From NCBI GenBank assembly GCA_001029295.1, contig LDXJ01000031.1:1-39570 (forward strand): a stretch of 39,570 bases of DNA. Reading direction: 5' to 3'. Numbering within the stretch: position 1 is the first letter of the stretch; each line of letters begins with the position of its first letter. A program made the position numbers and the translations under genes. The notes under the pieces are model-generated. The model was not told where the DNA came from. It did no database searches and was given only the letters and a program-made list of their open reading frames with translations. The DNA comes from Peptococcaceae bacterium CEB3. Lineage in GTDB: Bacteria > Bacillota > Desulfitobacteriia > Desulfitobacteriales > Desulfitobacteriaceae. This document shows, in pieces, positions 30,205-38,880 of the stretch.

Positions 30205-31119
30205 TTAAACAGCCCTGCGTCTTAAATATGCAATCCGACCGACAGCCGCCGCCAAAGCTACGATTACTACGCCTATCCCAATCCATACCCATCTGTTAGA
30301 CAATAGCCCCCCTGCCTTCTTGACCGGCTTGGCGGGGATTTTTATGGGGATGTTCGTAGGGTTAAGATTCGGTGGGTTTTTAGCCACCGCTTTCTGATCA
30401 GCAGCAACCATTTCTGGGGTCATACTTCCAGACGGGGTTTTTATCGTCTTGCCTGGATTCGTAGTGACGCTAGTTGACTGTTTACTGGAATTGCTTTGCG
30501 CTGGTGCTTGTGCCGTGGTACTTGATTGCGTTGAAGTTGTCTGCTGTTTCACTGGTTTCGGCTGAGATGGTGTTTGTGCAGTGGGCGTTGAGGTTGTCGC
30601 CGGTTTTGATGCGGTGACTGGTTTTGATGTCGGCTGGCTTGCCGCAGGAATGGAATAACCTACTCTTTTCAGCCAGGCTGTTTGAGACGAACTTAGCGAC
30701 GTAGAAGAAGGTGGGATATTGGCTCCGCCAACTTGTGCGGGGTTAAAATTCTGGACTTTCATGGCGGCTAACACATTCGGAGCAAATTTAATATTTGTAC
30801 CGAAGCTACCGTTTGTTCCGCCAAGATAATTACCATATCCTTCTTGTTCCGCCAAGATAATTGGACGAACATCATCAATAGTGTGCCATGAAGGCTCAAA
30901 AGATGCCTTGATCCCCGTTGGAGCGCTAAAACCACCTGAGTACACAAAGTTTATCATTGTACTTTTTCCGCCATCATTGGGGTTAACCGTCCAAGCTATC
31001 AGTGTCAACCCGCTCGGCACATCATTATTGTACGTCGTGGCCGCAGCCACCCCTGGCATCATACTGACCACCAGCACCGCTATTGCCAGCAGTATCCCGA
31101 GTTTCTTCACTCTGCTCAT
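30205..31119 (-). CDS. Surface protein with Ser/Thr/Pro-rich stalk and C-terminal membrane anchor
   Basis: 304 residues from ATG 31119; GTG 31110 is equally possible because GGGGG is very close to the ATG. Signal peptide (VKKLGILLAIAVLVVSMMPG..AAA), an N-terminal folded domain with YNNDVPSGLTLIAWTVNPND, then a low-complexity stalk rich in S, T, P, Q and K (about 160-255), and a C-terminal helix (WVWIGIGVVIVALAAAVG) with RRR tail. There is no LPXTG. Its position upstream of the propeller and TadE-like genes suggests one surface structure. Confidence 0.7.
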   Translation of the reverse strand: MSRVKKLGILLAIAVLVVSMMPGVAAATTYNNDVPSGLTLIAWTVNPNDGGKSTMINFVYSGGFSAPTGIKASFEPSWHTIDDVRPIILAEQEGYGNYLGGTNGSFGTNIKFAPNVLAAMKVQNFNPAQVGGANIPPSSTSLSSSQTAWLKRVGYSIPAASQPTSKPVTASKPATTSTPTAQTPSQPKPVKQQTTSTQSSTTAQAPAQSNSSKQSTSVTTNPGKTIKTPSGSMTPEMVAADQKAVAKNPPNLNPTNIPIKIPAKPVKKAGGLLSNRWVWIGIGVVIVALAAAVGRIAYLRRRAV

Positions 31120-31333
31120 CCCCCAACTTTTTCCTCTTGAGTCTATTCTACCACAGGCTCGCGACATTTTCATGCAAAGCCACCCCTTTCTTAATTTTAC
31201 GCAAAAAACTACAATAGAACACACTTGTTCGTCCCTAAGTTCCCCTCCAGATCCCCCCTGAACTCACCAGCCTACGGAGAATTGTTTTGCCCGTCTGAAT
31301 CACTCCAACCACTCCTTCCTCATTTTAGGCACA

Positions 31334-31380
31334 CAAAAAGAAGCCTCAATCGGCTTCCTTTTCTTACCACTTATTTAGGG
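31334..31380 (-). promoter_or_regulatory. Promoter-leader cassette, copy 7, truncated
   Basis: Only the terminator part (GGAAGCCGATTGAGGCTTC + TTTTTGTGTGCC, 31340-31358) and the bases up to CCCTAAATAAG remain; hairpin and promoter are missing beyond 31380. It lies upstream of the surface protein gene. Confidence 0.6.
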
Positions 31381-31496
31381 CGTAGTTCTTGTCGAGAGTG
31401 TACCCCCGAAAAAGGGTGCTATCAATACACCCTTTGTTTGTTATGTACTCGTGCCACTTTACATGGCCGGCGTCAACCGCAGTTCTCAGCTAAGAT

Positions 31497-34400
31497 TTAT
31501 ATTTCGTACTTTCCCGGAAGTTTTTCAGCAGCTACCCCAAAATGGTTGCAGTGCCCCCAAACGCTTTCGTCTCCGACGATGTAGACTCGTTGTTTGGCTC
31601 TAGTTAAAGCCACGTTTAATATATTAGGTGTTTCTGCTGCCCATATTGCGGAACCCATCTGGGTGCCATCTACTCCCAGTAACATTATTACAATTTCATT
31701 TTCTTTCCCTTGAAATGTGTGGACAGTTCCAACCGAATCCTTAAGCCATTTTTCCAAGACATCCTTTTCGGGTTTTGCATCCCACTTCAAAATTTCCGTC
31801 CTAAGAAGTCCCTTTATTCTGCGGGCAACATCCCGAAATGGTGAAATGACGCAAACTGGAGGGAATTGCTCTGTAAACATCTTTTTTAGTTGCCTAAAAA
31901 GCTGTACTACAAATAGACACTGTTCGGATATCCACTTCTGATCCCCCAAATGGTTACCCCTAATATCATACCAGCAGCTTTCCGGTAAATCAGTCCGTAA
32001 TCCAGAGCCTGTAGCAAATATCATTAAATTATCGTATGCCATTTCATTTGCTATCTCGAACATTGGGTTATGACAACGACGATGAACGCGTAACGGACAC
32101 CCTACCCACCTACCGTTAATCATTGCCCCCTTTGAATTTGCCCTGTCTGCCAACGTTTGCACTGATTGACATTGCGGATTCCATTTCTCGGAAATATCGA
32201 GATGTTTTGTTATTCTATCAACTATAACCTCGGGAACAGTGAATATGGGTTCAATTTGCATCGGGTCGCCAACTACTATTACCGTTTTGGACCGCCATAC
32301 AGCACCAACAGCAGCTTGAGGCTGTGCTTGTCCGGCCTCATCGATAAACAGATAACCTAATGATTCCCTACCCATTCCCTTGAAGAGCTTACGGAAAGAT
32401 GCCAGTGTTGTTGATACGACAGGCACCACCATAAAAAAGTCTTCCCACAAGGACTGCATAACCGTTTCGTTTCCATACTCATCTAGGTTTCCTTGAATAA
32501 GGTCCATGAACGATGAAAGGCACTTTTGAAATTTTTCACTATGAAACTTAACGAATGCTTCATGTACATGGAGAGCCGCCAAAAAAAGTTGAGACCGTGC
32601 ATTGTTAAGCTCGCTACTTGCCCAGGGAGAAACTGTTTGTAACTTATTATCTGCCCAAAATATTTCATCAGGAAAAAAGTCCCCAAATCTCCTTTTAGCT
32701 TTTTCAAAGGATTCCTCGAATTTGGTTAACTCATTTGAGAGAGCTACGCGTTCACCCTCTAACCTTTTTAACTCGTCGGCTTTCTCCTTGCACTCAGCTT
32801 CAAGATTCCTTCTCTGTTCTTCCTTGTTGGATAAAGCTATATCCAAATCATCCAATTCAGATGTGTAGCGAAGGATTTTATCCTCGATATCTTTTAACTT
32901 TTTGGGGTTTTTAAACATCATAATCCATTTCTCTACTAAAAATCTTGGTTGCAATGATTGCACTGCTTTACGGTTTTCGAGCACATCACCCTTTTTCTCT
33001 TTTATTTGGCTATATTCGCGCTGTGTGTCCTCAAGGAGCTTTTGACACTCGGAGAAGTTAGAAGAAACCCCTTCCATCTGCTCGTTTGCTTTTTCCAGTT
33101 GAGAAGCTAACTTCCCGTCAAGTGCACTTTCTGCCTCCTTCGCCAAAGTTAATAATTTATCGACATTTCTACGGCATTCCTGAAATCTTTCTACAGCTTC
33201 CTCCCATTCCCTTTTTCTTTGAGACTTAATATCCACGTTCTCCAAATACTTCTTCATTGTTGTTGTTTTTTGGGGATGAAACCAAAACTCTCTAGCAAAA
33301 TCCCCGTTTTTTTTGCTTTTCCCAAGATCCGCGGATAATAACCCCCAAGCATTCTCGTTATATATACTCTGGGCAATCTGCTTGAAGTATTCAGCGCATG
33401 AATAATGGCTGACATCAGAAACAGGTAACTCTCGTGACACATTTTCAACAGCGACATTGTTTGAAGAGGCAACCACCATTCCCCGACCAGTTAGCGGGGT
33501 GTCCAATACCCATGCTTCTCCTTTAAATTTCTTCTTGCTAAGTATCTCTATGCTTGTCACAAAGGCTTTTTCGGGATTTGCTTTGTAAAGGCAAAGTGTC
33601 TCGGCCCGATCCGTAACTATTGCTGCAATAATGTCACGGAGCAGCGTGGTTTTCCCAGTGCCTGGGGGTCCATTAACAGAGAACAATGGATTTTTCGATT
33701 TTAACGACATATTGACCGCAACCTGTTGCATTAAGCTTAACGGCTGGTGCGGAGGAAAGGGCCATCGTCCTACCGGCAGATTGTCTGCACTCAGGCTTCC
33801 TCTTAATTCGCCTTGATCTTCGTTTAAGTTAATTCTACGCGTGCTTTCGTCTCCAAGGTATTGAGTAAGAGCTGCACTGTCCGCCGATCGCAAGACTTCT
33901 TCTAAATCGACCGCAAAGAAACTGTTCAGTATTTGCTGCAACGTCCCCTCTGTTTCATTCGTTTCATCGGAGACATTGGCACTTTCTGCATTCTTGATTT
34001 GTTTCCCCCTTGAAACAACGGCAAAGTTAAATTCCTTTGGAAGCCATCCGGCGATTTCCCCCAACTTCTTCGTCAATTCACGCAACTTTTCCAGCGTACA
34101 GAAGCCGCTTAATGTGTGTGAACAAAGTTCACGTGCTTTTTGCTGGTAATCAAAAAGCTCCGTGGACCAATTACTTTGGAACAACTTACTTGTCCGACCG
34201 GTTGCCCAAGGAAAGGACGACAAACTTAGTGTCCCCTCAACGTATTTACCTTGGTTGTCAATTATCAGCTTGCCATAACAAGTTTTTTGGGATCTCAGTT
34301 CAAAAACATCTTCCGGATCAAATGATTCATTGATACTTAGTACCTTTCTGATGGTGTTCATAGATTCAATTGCATAAAAGATCCCTATGTATACAGTATG

Positions 34401-34613
34401 TTGGTACGTGTGAGATTCAGAGTCAGGATACTTCTTCTTATCAGACCACGGGAGGTTAGCCTCATTAAGATTTTCGGCAAGAACTTGACTAGACAGACCC
34501 CCCTCCAATTCACCCTCAAAGTCATATGGTAAAAAGTGTTCGAGTTTATGCCAATACCCAATAATATTCTTTATCTCAGCATTCAGCTTGACACACCCCC
34601 AAATATTCCTCAA
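31497..34613 (-). CDS. SF1 (UPF1/Dna2-like) helicase with internal coiled coil
   Basis: About 1038 residues. Walker A NGPPGTGKTTLL (about 316), a long coiled coil (about 450-650), Walker B LFIDEAGQAQPQ (about 756), GDPMQIEP, SPFRDVARRIKG, VGTVHTFQGKENEIVI and ALTRAKQRVYIVGD (about 1004). These are the ordered motifs of superfamily 1B helicases. Such large single proteins occur both in plasmid maintenance and in defence islands; no partner nuclease is adjacent. The start is uncertain: TTG 34613 has no good ribosome site. A 60-residue gene lies directly upstream. Confidence 0.85.
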   Translation of the reverse strand: MRNIWGCVKLNAEIKNIIGYWHKLEHFLPYDFEGELEGGLSSQVLAENLNEANLPWSDKKKYPDSESHTYQHTVYIGIFYAIESMNTIRKVLSINESFDPEDVFELRSQKTCYGKLIIDNQGKYVEGTLSLSSFPWATGRTSKLFQSNWSTELFDYQQKARELCSHTLSGFCTLEKLRELTKKLGEIAGWLPKEFNFAVVSRGKQIKNAESANVSDETNETEGTLQQILNSFFAVDLEEVLRSADSAALTQYLGDESTRRINLNEDQGELRGSLSADNLPVGRWPFPPHQPLSLMQQVAVNMSLKSKNPLFSVNGPPGTGKTTLLRDIIAAIVTDRAETLCLYKANPEKAFVTSIEILSKKKFKGEAWVLDTPLTGRGMVVASSNNVAVENVSRELPVSDVSHYSCAEYFKQIAQSIYNENAWGLLSADLGKSKKNGDFAREFWFHPQKTTTMKKYLENVDIKSQRKREWEEAVERFQECRRNVDKLLTLAKEAESALDGKLASQLEKANEQMEGVSSNFSECQKLLEDTQREYSQIKEKKGDVLENRKAVQSLQPRFLVEKWIMMFKNPKKLKDIEDKILRYTSELDDLDIALSNKEEQRRNLEAECKEKADELKRLEGERVALSNELTKFEESFEKAKRRFGDFFPDEIFWADNKLQTVSPWASSELNNARSQLFLAALHVHEAFVKFHSEKFQKCLSSFMDLIQGNLDEYGNETVMQSLWEDFFMVVPVVSTTLASFRKLFKGMGRESLGYLFIDEAGQAQPQAAVGAVWRSKTVIVVGDPMQIEPIFTVPEVIVDRITKHLDISEKWNPQCQSVQTLADRANSKGAMINGRWVGCPLRVHRRCHNPMFEIANEMAYDNLMIFATGSGLRTDLPESCWYDIRGNHLGDQKWISEQCLFVVQLFRQLKKMFTEQFPPVCVISPFRDVARRIKGLLRTEILKWDAKPEKDVLEKWLKDSVGTVHTFQGKENEIVIMLLGVDGTQMGSAIWAAETPNILNVALTRAKQRVYIVGDESVWGHCNHFGVAAEKLPGKYEI

Positions 34614-34631
34614 AGGTCATTTTAGCACAAA

Positions 34632-34814
34632 CTAAACAGTCTTTGTAGAGCATCCAACCGCCCCCTCCTGTTTTAATGCGGTCACATACTCTTTGGTGGG
34701 AACATGAAAGGAAGCCCCTGCAAAGGTCCTAATTTTCGGGATCTTCCCCTTTGAAATCTGAAGATGTACTCTTGTCCCCGACTCCAATCTGTGGTTTACG
34801 CGCAGGTATCGCAT
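34632..34814 (-). CDS. Small basic protein upstream of the helicase
   Basis: 60 residues, start MRYLRVNHRLESGTRVHLQI, basic, with beta-strand character. GGGGAGGGG lies 13 bases before ATG 34814, longer than usual. It ends 18 bases before the helicase start. No family was recognised. Confidence 0.45.
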   Translation of the reverse strand: MRYLRVNHRLESGTRVHLQISKGKIPKIRTFAGASFHVPTKEYVTALKQEGAVGCSTKTV

Positions 34815-34849
34815 AATCCAATTATATCCCCTCCCCGAAAAAGATGAAA

Positions 34850-35033
34850 CTACTCAGGTCGATTTCCCTTCACACTACCCATCCAAGCCTTGACCACCCC
34901 TTCCGCCGCTTTAGGCACCATATACACCCCATCCTCCCCCCTTTCTGCCCGACGTATCGAAGCTGCAAACTGCGCCCGAACATCCGGCGAATCCGGCAGA
35001 CTGACCCGAATATTCCCGCCAACATATGTTGTA
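34850..35033 (-). pseudogene. Duplicated C-terminal fragment of the 35279-36157 gene
   Basis: About 150 bases repeat 35283-35433 at high identity and encode the same GGNIRVSLPDSPDVRAQF..SIRRAERGEDGVYMVPKAAEG segment, ending at a TAG at 34850. There is no start; upstream sequence is unrelated. Confidence 0.75.
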
Positions 35034-35043
35034 GGTGCAAGTT

Positions 35044-35271
35044 TTAAATTTCAAATTTTAAGCCAAGGTTAGATCGCTTAGGCGGATTGATTCCTTTGAT
35101 AGCTATCACATCAAGAAGCTGCTTAAACTCGTTCAAGGTTATGGAGTCCACACAATCTTTATTTTGACTTGGTTCTTTGTGGGAAGCCATTCTAGATTGC
35201 GTTTTTAGCTTTTTCACCTTTACTCTTACCCCCCTTTCCCCCTTTTTCTTGGAACGTTTCTGCGCAGACAA
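35044..35271 (-). CDS. Possible small lysine-rich protein between the duplicated fragments
   Basis: 75 residues, very basic N-terminus (KRSKKKGERGVRVKVKKLK), then ITLNEFKQLLDVIAIKG. TTG start with no clear ribosome site. It lies exactly between the two copies of the duplicated segment. Weak call. Confidence 0.3.
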   Translation of the reverse strand: MSAQKRSKKKGERGVRVKVKKLKTQSRMASHKEPSQNKDCVDSITLNEFKQLLDVIAIKGINPPKRSNLGLKFEI

Positions 35272-35278
35272 GAACTGC

Positions 35279-36157
35279 CTACTTTACGCTGCCAAACCAC
35301 GCCTTGACCACCCCTTCCGCCGCTTTAGGCACCATATACACCCCATCTTCCCCCCTTTCTGCCCGGCGAATCGAGGCCACAAACTGCGCCCGGACATCCG
35401 GCGAATCCGGTAGACTGACCCGAATGTTCCCGCCAACCTCTGCTATTTCGGCTTTGAGCCAGGGAAACACACCCCTAGGGAATCCGTTCGACTGCGGACT
35501 CCCCTGCAACCTCGCCCGTTTCTGGTGCTCGTATTTCGCTGACCAGCCGGGAAACTCGTCCAGCAGCTTCCAGAGGAATTCCAACGAGTGTTTGATTTCC
35601 TGGCTGCGCGGCACATGCTCCCGCAAGAGATACCGGGCGAAGTCCAGATTGTTGAGGCTGATTTCCAACTTCGGCAGAGGGTTTCTGTGGAACTTGACAA
35701 GGTTGGCGGCTGTTATGCACCCCAGACACTCCGCCTCGCGGGAGGGCACCAGGCCATAGCTGATCTGCGTGCTGAGAATGCCCGGCACGCTGATGAGAAC
35801 CGTGCCGGAGTTGCCGGATTCGATTCTCAGCCGGACCGTATTGTCCAGAGGCTGGGTACTAAGGGTATGCGCGTGCGGTTGCGCCGTAGGCGACCTTGGT
35901 TGTCCGGCTTGGGATTTCTTCTTTTCGGGAAACCGGAATACGACTTTCCCTCCTTCCACCGCCAAGGCCGCACTGAACGGCTTCCCGGCCTTCGATTTGA
36001 AGCCGTCCAGCACTTCCGTTTCGCCTTTCTGGAAAAGGGCTTCGGCTATCTTTTCAGAAATGCGTTTTCCAGCAATCTCCTTCCAAACGGTGGTGCATTT
36101 GCAGGAGTACGATTTCGGCTGGTACTTAACTTCGGTTTTGCACCTTCGACAAAACAC
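35279..36157 (-). CDS. Protein with topoisomerase C-terminal repeat (Toprim_Crpt-like) N-terminus
   Basis: 292 residues from GTG 36157 (GGGAGGGGAATTCA). N-terminal CxxC pairs (CRRC, CKC) and WKEIAGKRISEKIAEALFQKG / LDGFKSKAGKPFSAALAVEG match the repeat found at the C-terminus of type IA topoisomerases, here without the topoisomerase itself. The middle (RLRIESGNSGTVLISVPG) and C-terminal DUF-like part (FPGWSAKYEHQKRARLQ, PDSPDVRAQFVASIRRAERG) were not recognised. It follows the HTH gene by 13 bases and shares cassette copy 6. Probably binds DNA or RNA. Confidence 0.7.
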   Translation of the reverse strand: MFCRRCKTEVKYQPKSYSCKCTTVWKEIAGKRISEKIAEALFQKGETEVLDGFKSKAGKPFSAALAVEGGKVVFRFPEKKKSQAGQPRSPTAQPHAHTLSTQPLDNTVRLRIESGNSGTVLISVPGILSTQISYGLVPSREAECLGCITAANLVKFHRNPLPKLEISLNNLDFARYLLREHVPRSQEIKHSLEFLWKLLDEFPGWSAKYEHQKRARLQGSPQSNGFPRGVFPWLKAEIAEVGGNIRVSLPDSPDVRAQFVASIRRAERGEDGVYMVPKAAEGVVKAWFGSVK

Positions 36158-36170
36158 TGAATTCCCCTCC

Positions 36171-36623
36171 CTATTGAATTTCGTCTTCTTGGATTTCTTC
36201 GCATCTCGCTTCCGCTCCTATCTCCGCCAGCGCCCGTTCCCAGCCCGTTAACACGGACGCATCGGAGAGAATTTTCGGATGTTTCTTCTCGGCCATCCGC
36301 CGAATTCTCTTTTGCAGTTCGGGGACGTTTCTCAGGGTTTCCAGAATTGTCCCTGGATCATAGAAGTGTGCTTTGCCGCCGTCTCCGTATTTCTTGTACG
36401 CATGGTGCCACTCCTCGTAGCAAAAGTGCTGGCGCACCCAGGATGTGGATACGCCAAGGTGCTTTGCAAGAGCGAGTGTTTGCACCAAGCCCCTAGCTTT
36501 AGCCAGAGCAAAGTTGCACGACTCCCAGGAATGTTTTTGGGACAGGACGCGCCGCTCTTCTTTTTCGCCCAATTCCCGGCTGGGCTTGGGCCACCAAAGG
36601 ATCGGGTGCATACAGTTAGCCAA
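36171..36623 (-). CDS. Helix-turn-helix protein, first gene after cassette 6
   Basis: 150 residues from TTG 36623 (GGGAGGAAC 4 bases before; ATG 36611 is the alternative). A middle HTH, LALAKHLGVSTSWVRQHFCYEEW, is followed by a basic C-terminal part (VPELQKRIRRMAEKKHPK) and an acidic tail. Probably a DNA-binding regulator or maintenance protein of the element. As no replication protein was found, it is one candidate, but nothing specific points to that. Confidence 0.65.
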   Translation of the reverse strand: MANCMHPILWWPKPSRELGEKEERRVLSQKHSWESCNFALAKARGLVQTLALAKHLGVSTSWVRQHFCYEEWHHAYKKYGDGGKAHFYDPGTILETLRNVPELQKRIRRMAEKKHPKILSDASVLTGWERALAEIGAEARCEEIQEDEIQ

Positions 36624-36641
36624 AGTTCCTCCCCCCTTCCG

Positions 36642-36655
36642 GGTATGCGCATACC
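36642..36655. promoter_or_regulatory. 14-bp palindrome GGTATGCGCATACC, copy 4
   Basis: Perfect palindrome identical to 4523-4536, between the cassette 6 terminator and the HTH gene. Confidence 0.6.
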
Positions 36656-36662
36656 GTTTTTC

Positions 36663-36800
36663 GGCAAACGAAAAGAAGCCCCCAAAAAAAGGCTTCCATG
36701 TTCTTCCAAGTATTGAGGGTAGGCTTCGCCCCACCCCTATTTGAGCCTATTTTACCCCTTTTTGGGCATTTTGGCAATGGGTTTAGGAAAATTTCTTAGT
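36663..36800 (-). promoter_or_regulatory. Promoter-leader cassette, copy 6 (HTH operon)
   Basis: Minus strand: A-rich block, -35 TTGCCA (36772-36777), 17 bp, -10 TAAAAT (36749-36754), invariant hairpin 36717-36736, terminator GGAAGCC..GGGGGCTTC + TTTTCG (36675-36697). Not preceded by a TA module. Confidence 0.78.
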
Positions 36801-36857
36801 TTTTTTTTGCCAACAGGAACAAGGAACAACACTAACTATGCGTCTCGGCAAGCGGCG

Positions 36858-37208
36858 CTAAATTCCTTCGTACCAACCCGGCATACACCGAAAATACAAA
36901 GACATGAATAGCCTCACAGAAAACAAGATGAGAGATACCTTTTTCAGCACTGGCTCATTTGATACAAGTTGCGCAACCAGTACGATTAAGACAACAGCTG
37001 CTATTATCCATTTCACAAGCCGTCTTGTTGTGTAGATCCAGATTATCGACGGCACAAACAAAAGCAGAATGTCCAGCCACAGAAAAACATCGACAAGGAC
37101 TTTATCTTGAATCATTTCTGCGCGAAAAAACCGGACAGTACCAAGGGCAGCACCAAAATAATGGCTAGATGTTAGGAACTCTACCGGCCAGTTGAAAATA
37201 TTCCTCAC
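36858..37208 (-). CDS. Small membrane protein coupled to the TadZ-like gene
   Basis: 116 residues from GTG 37208, which overlaps the upstream stop (GTGA); GAGAAGGTGA lies before it. Three hydrophobic helices (VFLWLDILLLFVPSIIWIY, WIIAAVVLIVLVAQLV, VSLILFSVRLFMSLYF). No family was recognised. Confidence 0.65.
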   Translation of the reverse strand: MRNIFNWPVEFLTSSHYFGAALGTVRFFRAEMIQDKVLVDVFLWLDILLLFVPSIIWIYTTRRLVKWIIAAVVLIVLVAQLVSNEPVLKKVSLILFSVRLFMSLYFRCMPGWYEGI

Positions 37209-38377
37209 CGCGATTTCACCTTCTCGCAAATGATGTCCCTTAATCGCATCGTCTGTACATCTTCCCTGCTCAGGCACACCGTTTTCTCATCTAACTCTCC
37301 TGGGGTCCCGTCTGCCATGAGCACGTTAAAATCAACCCCTTCCGGCGGTGGCAGCGTCCCCCCGTCTACCACAACTACCTGCCTGGGTGTCCGGATGTGA
37401 AACAAGGCAACACTCCACATTTCGGCAGCCTCTGCCGCCTCAATGGGCTCCCGTATTGTCCACACATTCAGGTTTCCTTTGGCATAATACTTCTCCGGTG
37501 GTATGCCGGGTGTCCGATTCTGCCACGAGCATTCCCATCCCGGACTCAGGCATTCGTACTCACTTGCCAGACTCGGATGTACCAGGTTCCCGTCCAGCAG
37601 CAGCACTGGCACTGATTCAGCTATATCGTTGGCAAACTGAACCGCCGCATAAGTGACACCTAGGCCGGGAACACTTCCCCAAAACCAGATAACACACCCT
37701 AACAGCGCTTTCGGATCGGCTGTGCTTTCCGGACTGTCCTCGTCTTCCCAGCACAGTTCGGCATCAGGCTCATCCGGCTTTTTCCTTGGGAGATGTATTT
37801 TCGACACAACCGAACTAAAATCCGGGAGTTTTACTTCAACGTGCGGCAGTTGCGGCAGTTTGGGCAGACTCATAGTCTTCGGCTGAGTTGGTTGCGACAG
37901 CTTCGGTGCCGCCGGAACCTCCTGAATCCTCGGCTTTTCCACATGATCCAGAGTGCCTTGAATCTGCGTGTTCACGTCATAGTCCGAGTAGGTTTTTGGG
38001 TGGCTGATCCAATACTCCAGCGTGTCTATGCTGTAGCCTTTGTCGCTGTCAATGAAATACATGTCGTAGATGGAATAGGTTAAGAGCTTGGCTATTAGAG
38101 ATTCGTCCCTTTGCAGATCATCAGAGAAAATGACAATCAGACGCAGATGGGGCAGGTTTCTTCGGACTCTTCCAAGGGATTCTATAATCTCCCGCTTAGT
38201 CATGACTCCGGCTTGTCCGTCCACAATGGCGATTTCCGCGTGGACTTCTTTTTTCTCGGAGAAGTCGGCAAACTGCGTTAGCGAATAGTCCCATTCGGCA
38301 ACGGTGTGTCCGGCATCCTCCAGGATCTGCCGAAGCTGCTCGACGTACTCTTCCTCATACACTAAATGAATGAGCAT
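37205..38377 (-). CDS. TadZ/CpaE-like P-loop ATPase with receiver-like N-terminus
   Basis: 390 residues. The N-terminal part (1-130) is receiver-like (HLVYEEEYVEQLRQIL, AEIAIVDGQAGV, LRLIVIFSDD), followed by a Pro/Lys-rich linker and a SIMIBI ATPase domain with deviant P-loop GSVPGLGVTYAA (about 235-250; the usual Lys is missing) and VPVLLLDGN. TadZ/CpaE proteins place Flp pili or conjugation machines at the pole. The lost lysine suggests weak or no ATP hydrolysis. ATG 38377 follows GAAAGGATTAAAAAGCA. No TadA/CpaF or TadB/C is in the window. Confidence 0.68.
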   Translation of the reverse strand: MLIHLVYEEEYVEQLRQILEDAGHTVAEWDYSLTQFADFSEKKEVHAEIAIVDGQAGVMTKREIIESLGRVRRNLPHLRLIVIFSDDLQRDESLIAKLLTYSIYDMYFIDSDKGYSIDTLEYWISHPKTYSDYDVNTQIQGTLDHVEKPRIQEVPAAPKLSQPTQPKTMSLPKLPQLPHVEVKLPDFSSVVSKIHLPRKKPDEPDAELCWEDEDSPESTADPKALLGCVIWFWGSVPGLGVTYAAVQFANDIAESVPVLLLDGNLVHPSLASEYECLSPGWECSWQNRTPGIPPEKYYAKGNLNVWTIREPIEAAEAAEMWSVALFHIRTPRQVVVVDGGTLPPPEGVDFNVLMADGTPGELDEKTVCLSREDVQTMRLRDIICEKVKSR

Positions 38378-38658
38378 TGCTTTTTAATCCTTTCTCAATA
38401 GTCGCATATGATTCTTTGGAAATAATTGCTAATGGGCACCTTCTCCAGTAATTACAGTCCCGGAAGCAATCTCGTTCCTCACAATGATCATCTGGCATAT
38501 TGCGCACTTGGTTAATAGCATTGCTGATCTCTAAATCACATGGTTGCTTGTAAACCCACCGTGCTATCCGTGCCCCTAGGATTTTAAGGTCAATGTCTGC
38601 TACACCTATTGTTGGATCATGCAGAATGAAAAGCCTTGTTATTTTCCCCAAAATACTC
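38355..38658 (-). pseudogene. 5'-truncated gene with Cys cluster, cut by the TnpB element
   Basis: The frame is open from the right end of TnpB copy 1 (38659). It contains LFILHDPTIGVADIDLKILG and a cysteine cluster (HCEERDC, DCNYWRRC), perhaps metal-binding, and overlaps the TadZ-like gene by 23 bases. A TTG at 38651 could start it, without a ribosome site. Probably the 3' part of a longer gene interrupted by insertion. Confidence 0.55.
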
Positions 38659-38880
38659 TTGACATCCTCCCCGCTTTAAAAAAGCGAGGATTCCCTGGAA
38701 TTCCGTGCCCTCACGGGTTCACGCCAGGGTTCGGTCGGGTTTCGCGTCCGCGCGTACATTTCTGCCGCCCTTCATTCGCTCTCCCATTGGGGCCGTGCCA
38801 AACGGCCCGCCCCGCCAGGTTCAAGGGATCACCTGCCCTCTACCCTGCCGGGCGGCAGCCCTGTTGACCAGGCTGCTAAG
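38639..38880 (-). ncRNA. reRNA 3' part, right end and guide of TnpB element copy 1
   Basis: Same GC-rich stems as 24524-24744, ending in GATGTCAA at 38659. Guide expected at 38639-38658 (GAGTATTTTGGGGAAAATAA), which is the 5' part of the interrupted gene. Confidence 0.65.

Noticed and set aside
35868-35882. Further copy of the 14-bp palindrome
   Set aside because: Only the left half matches and it lies inside a coding region.
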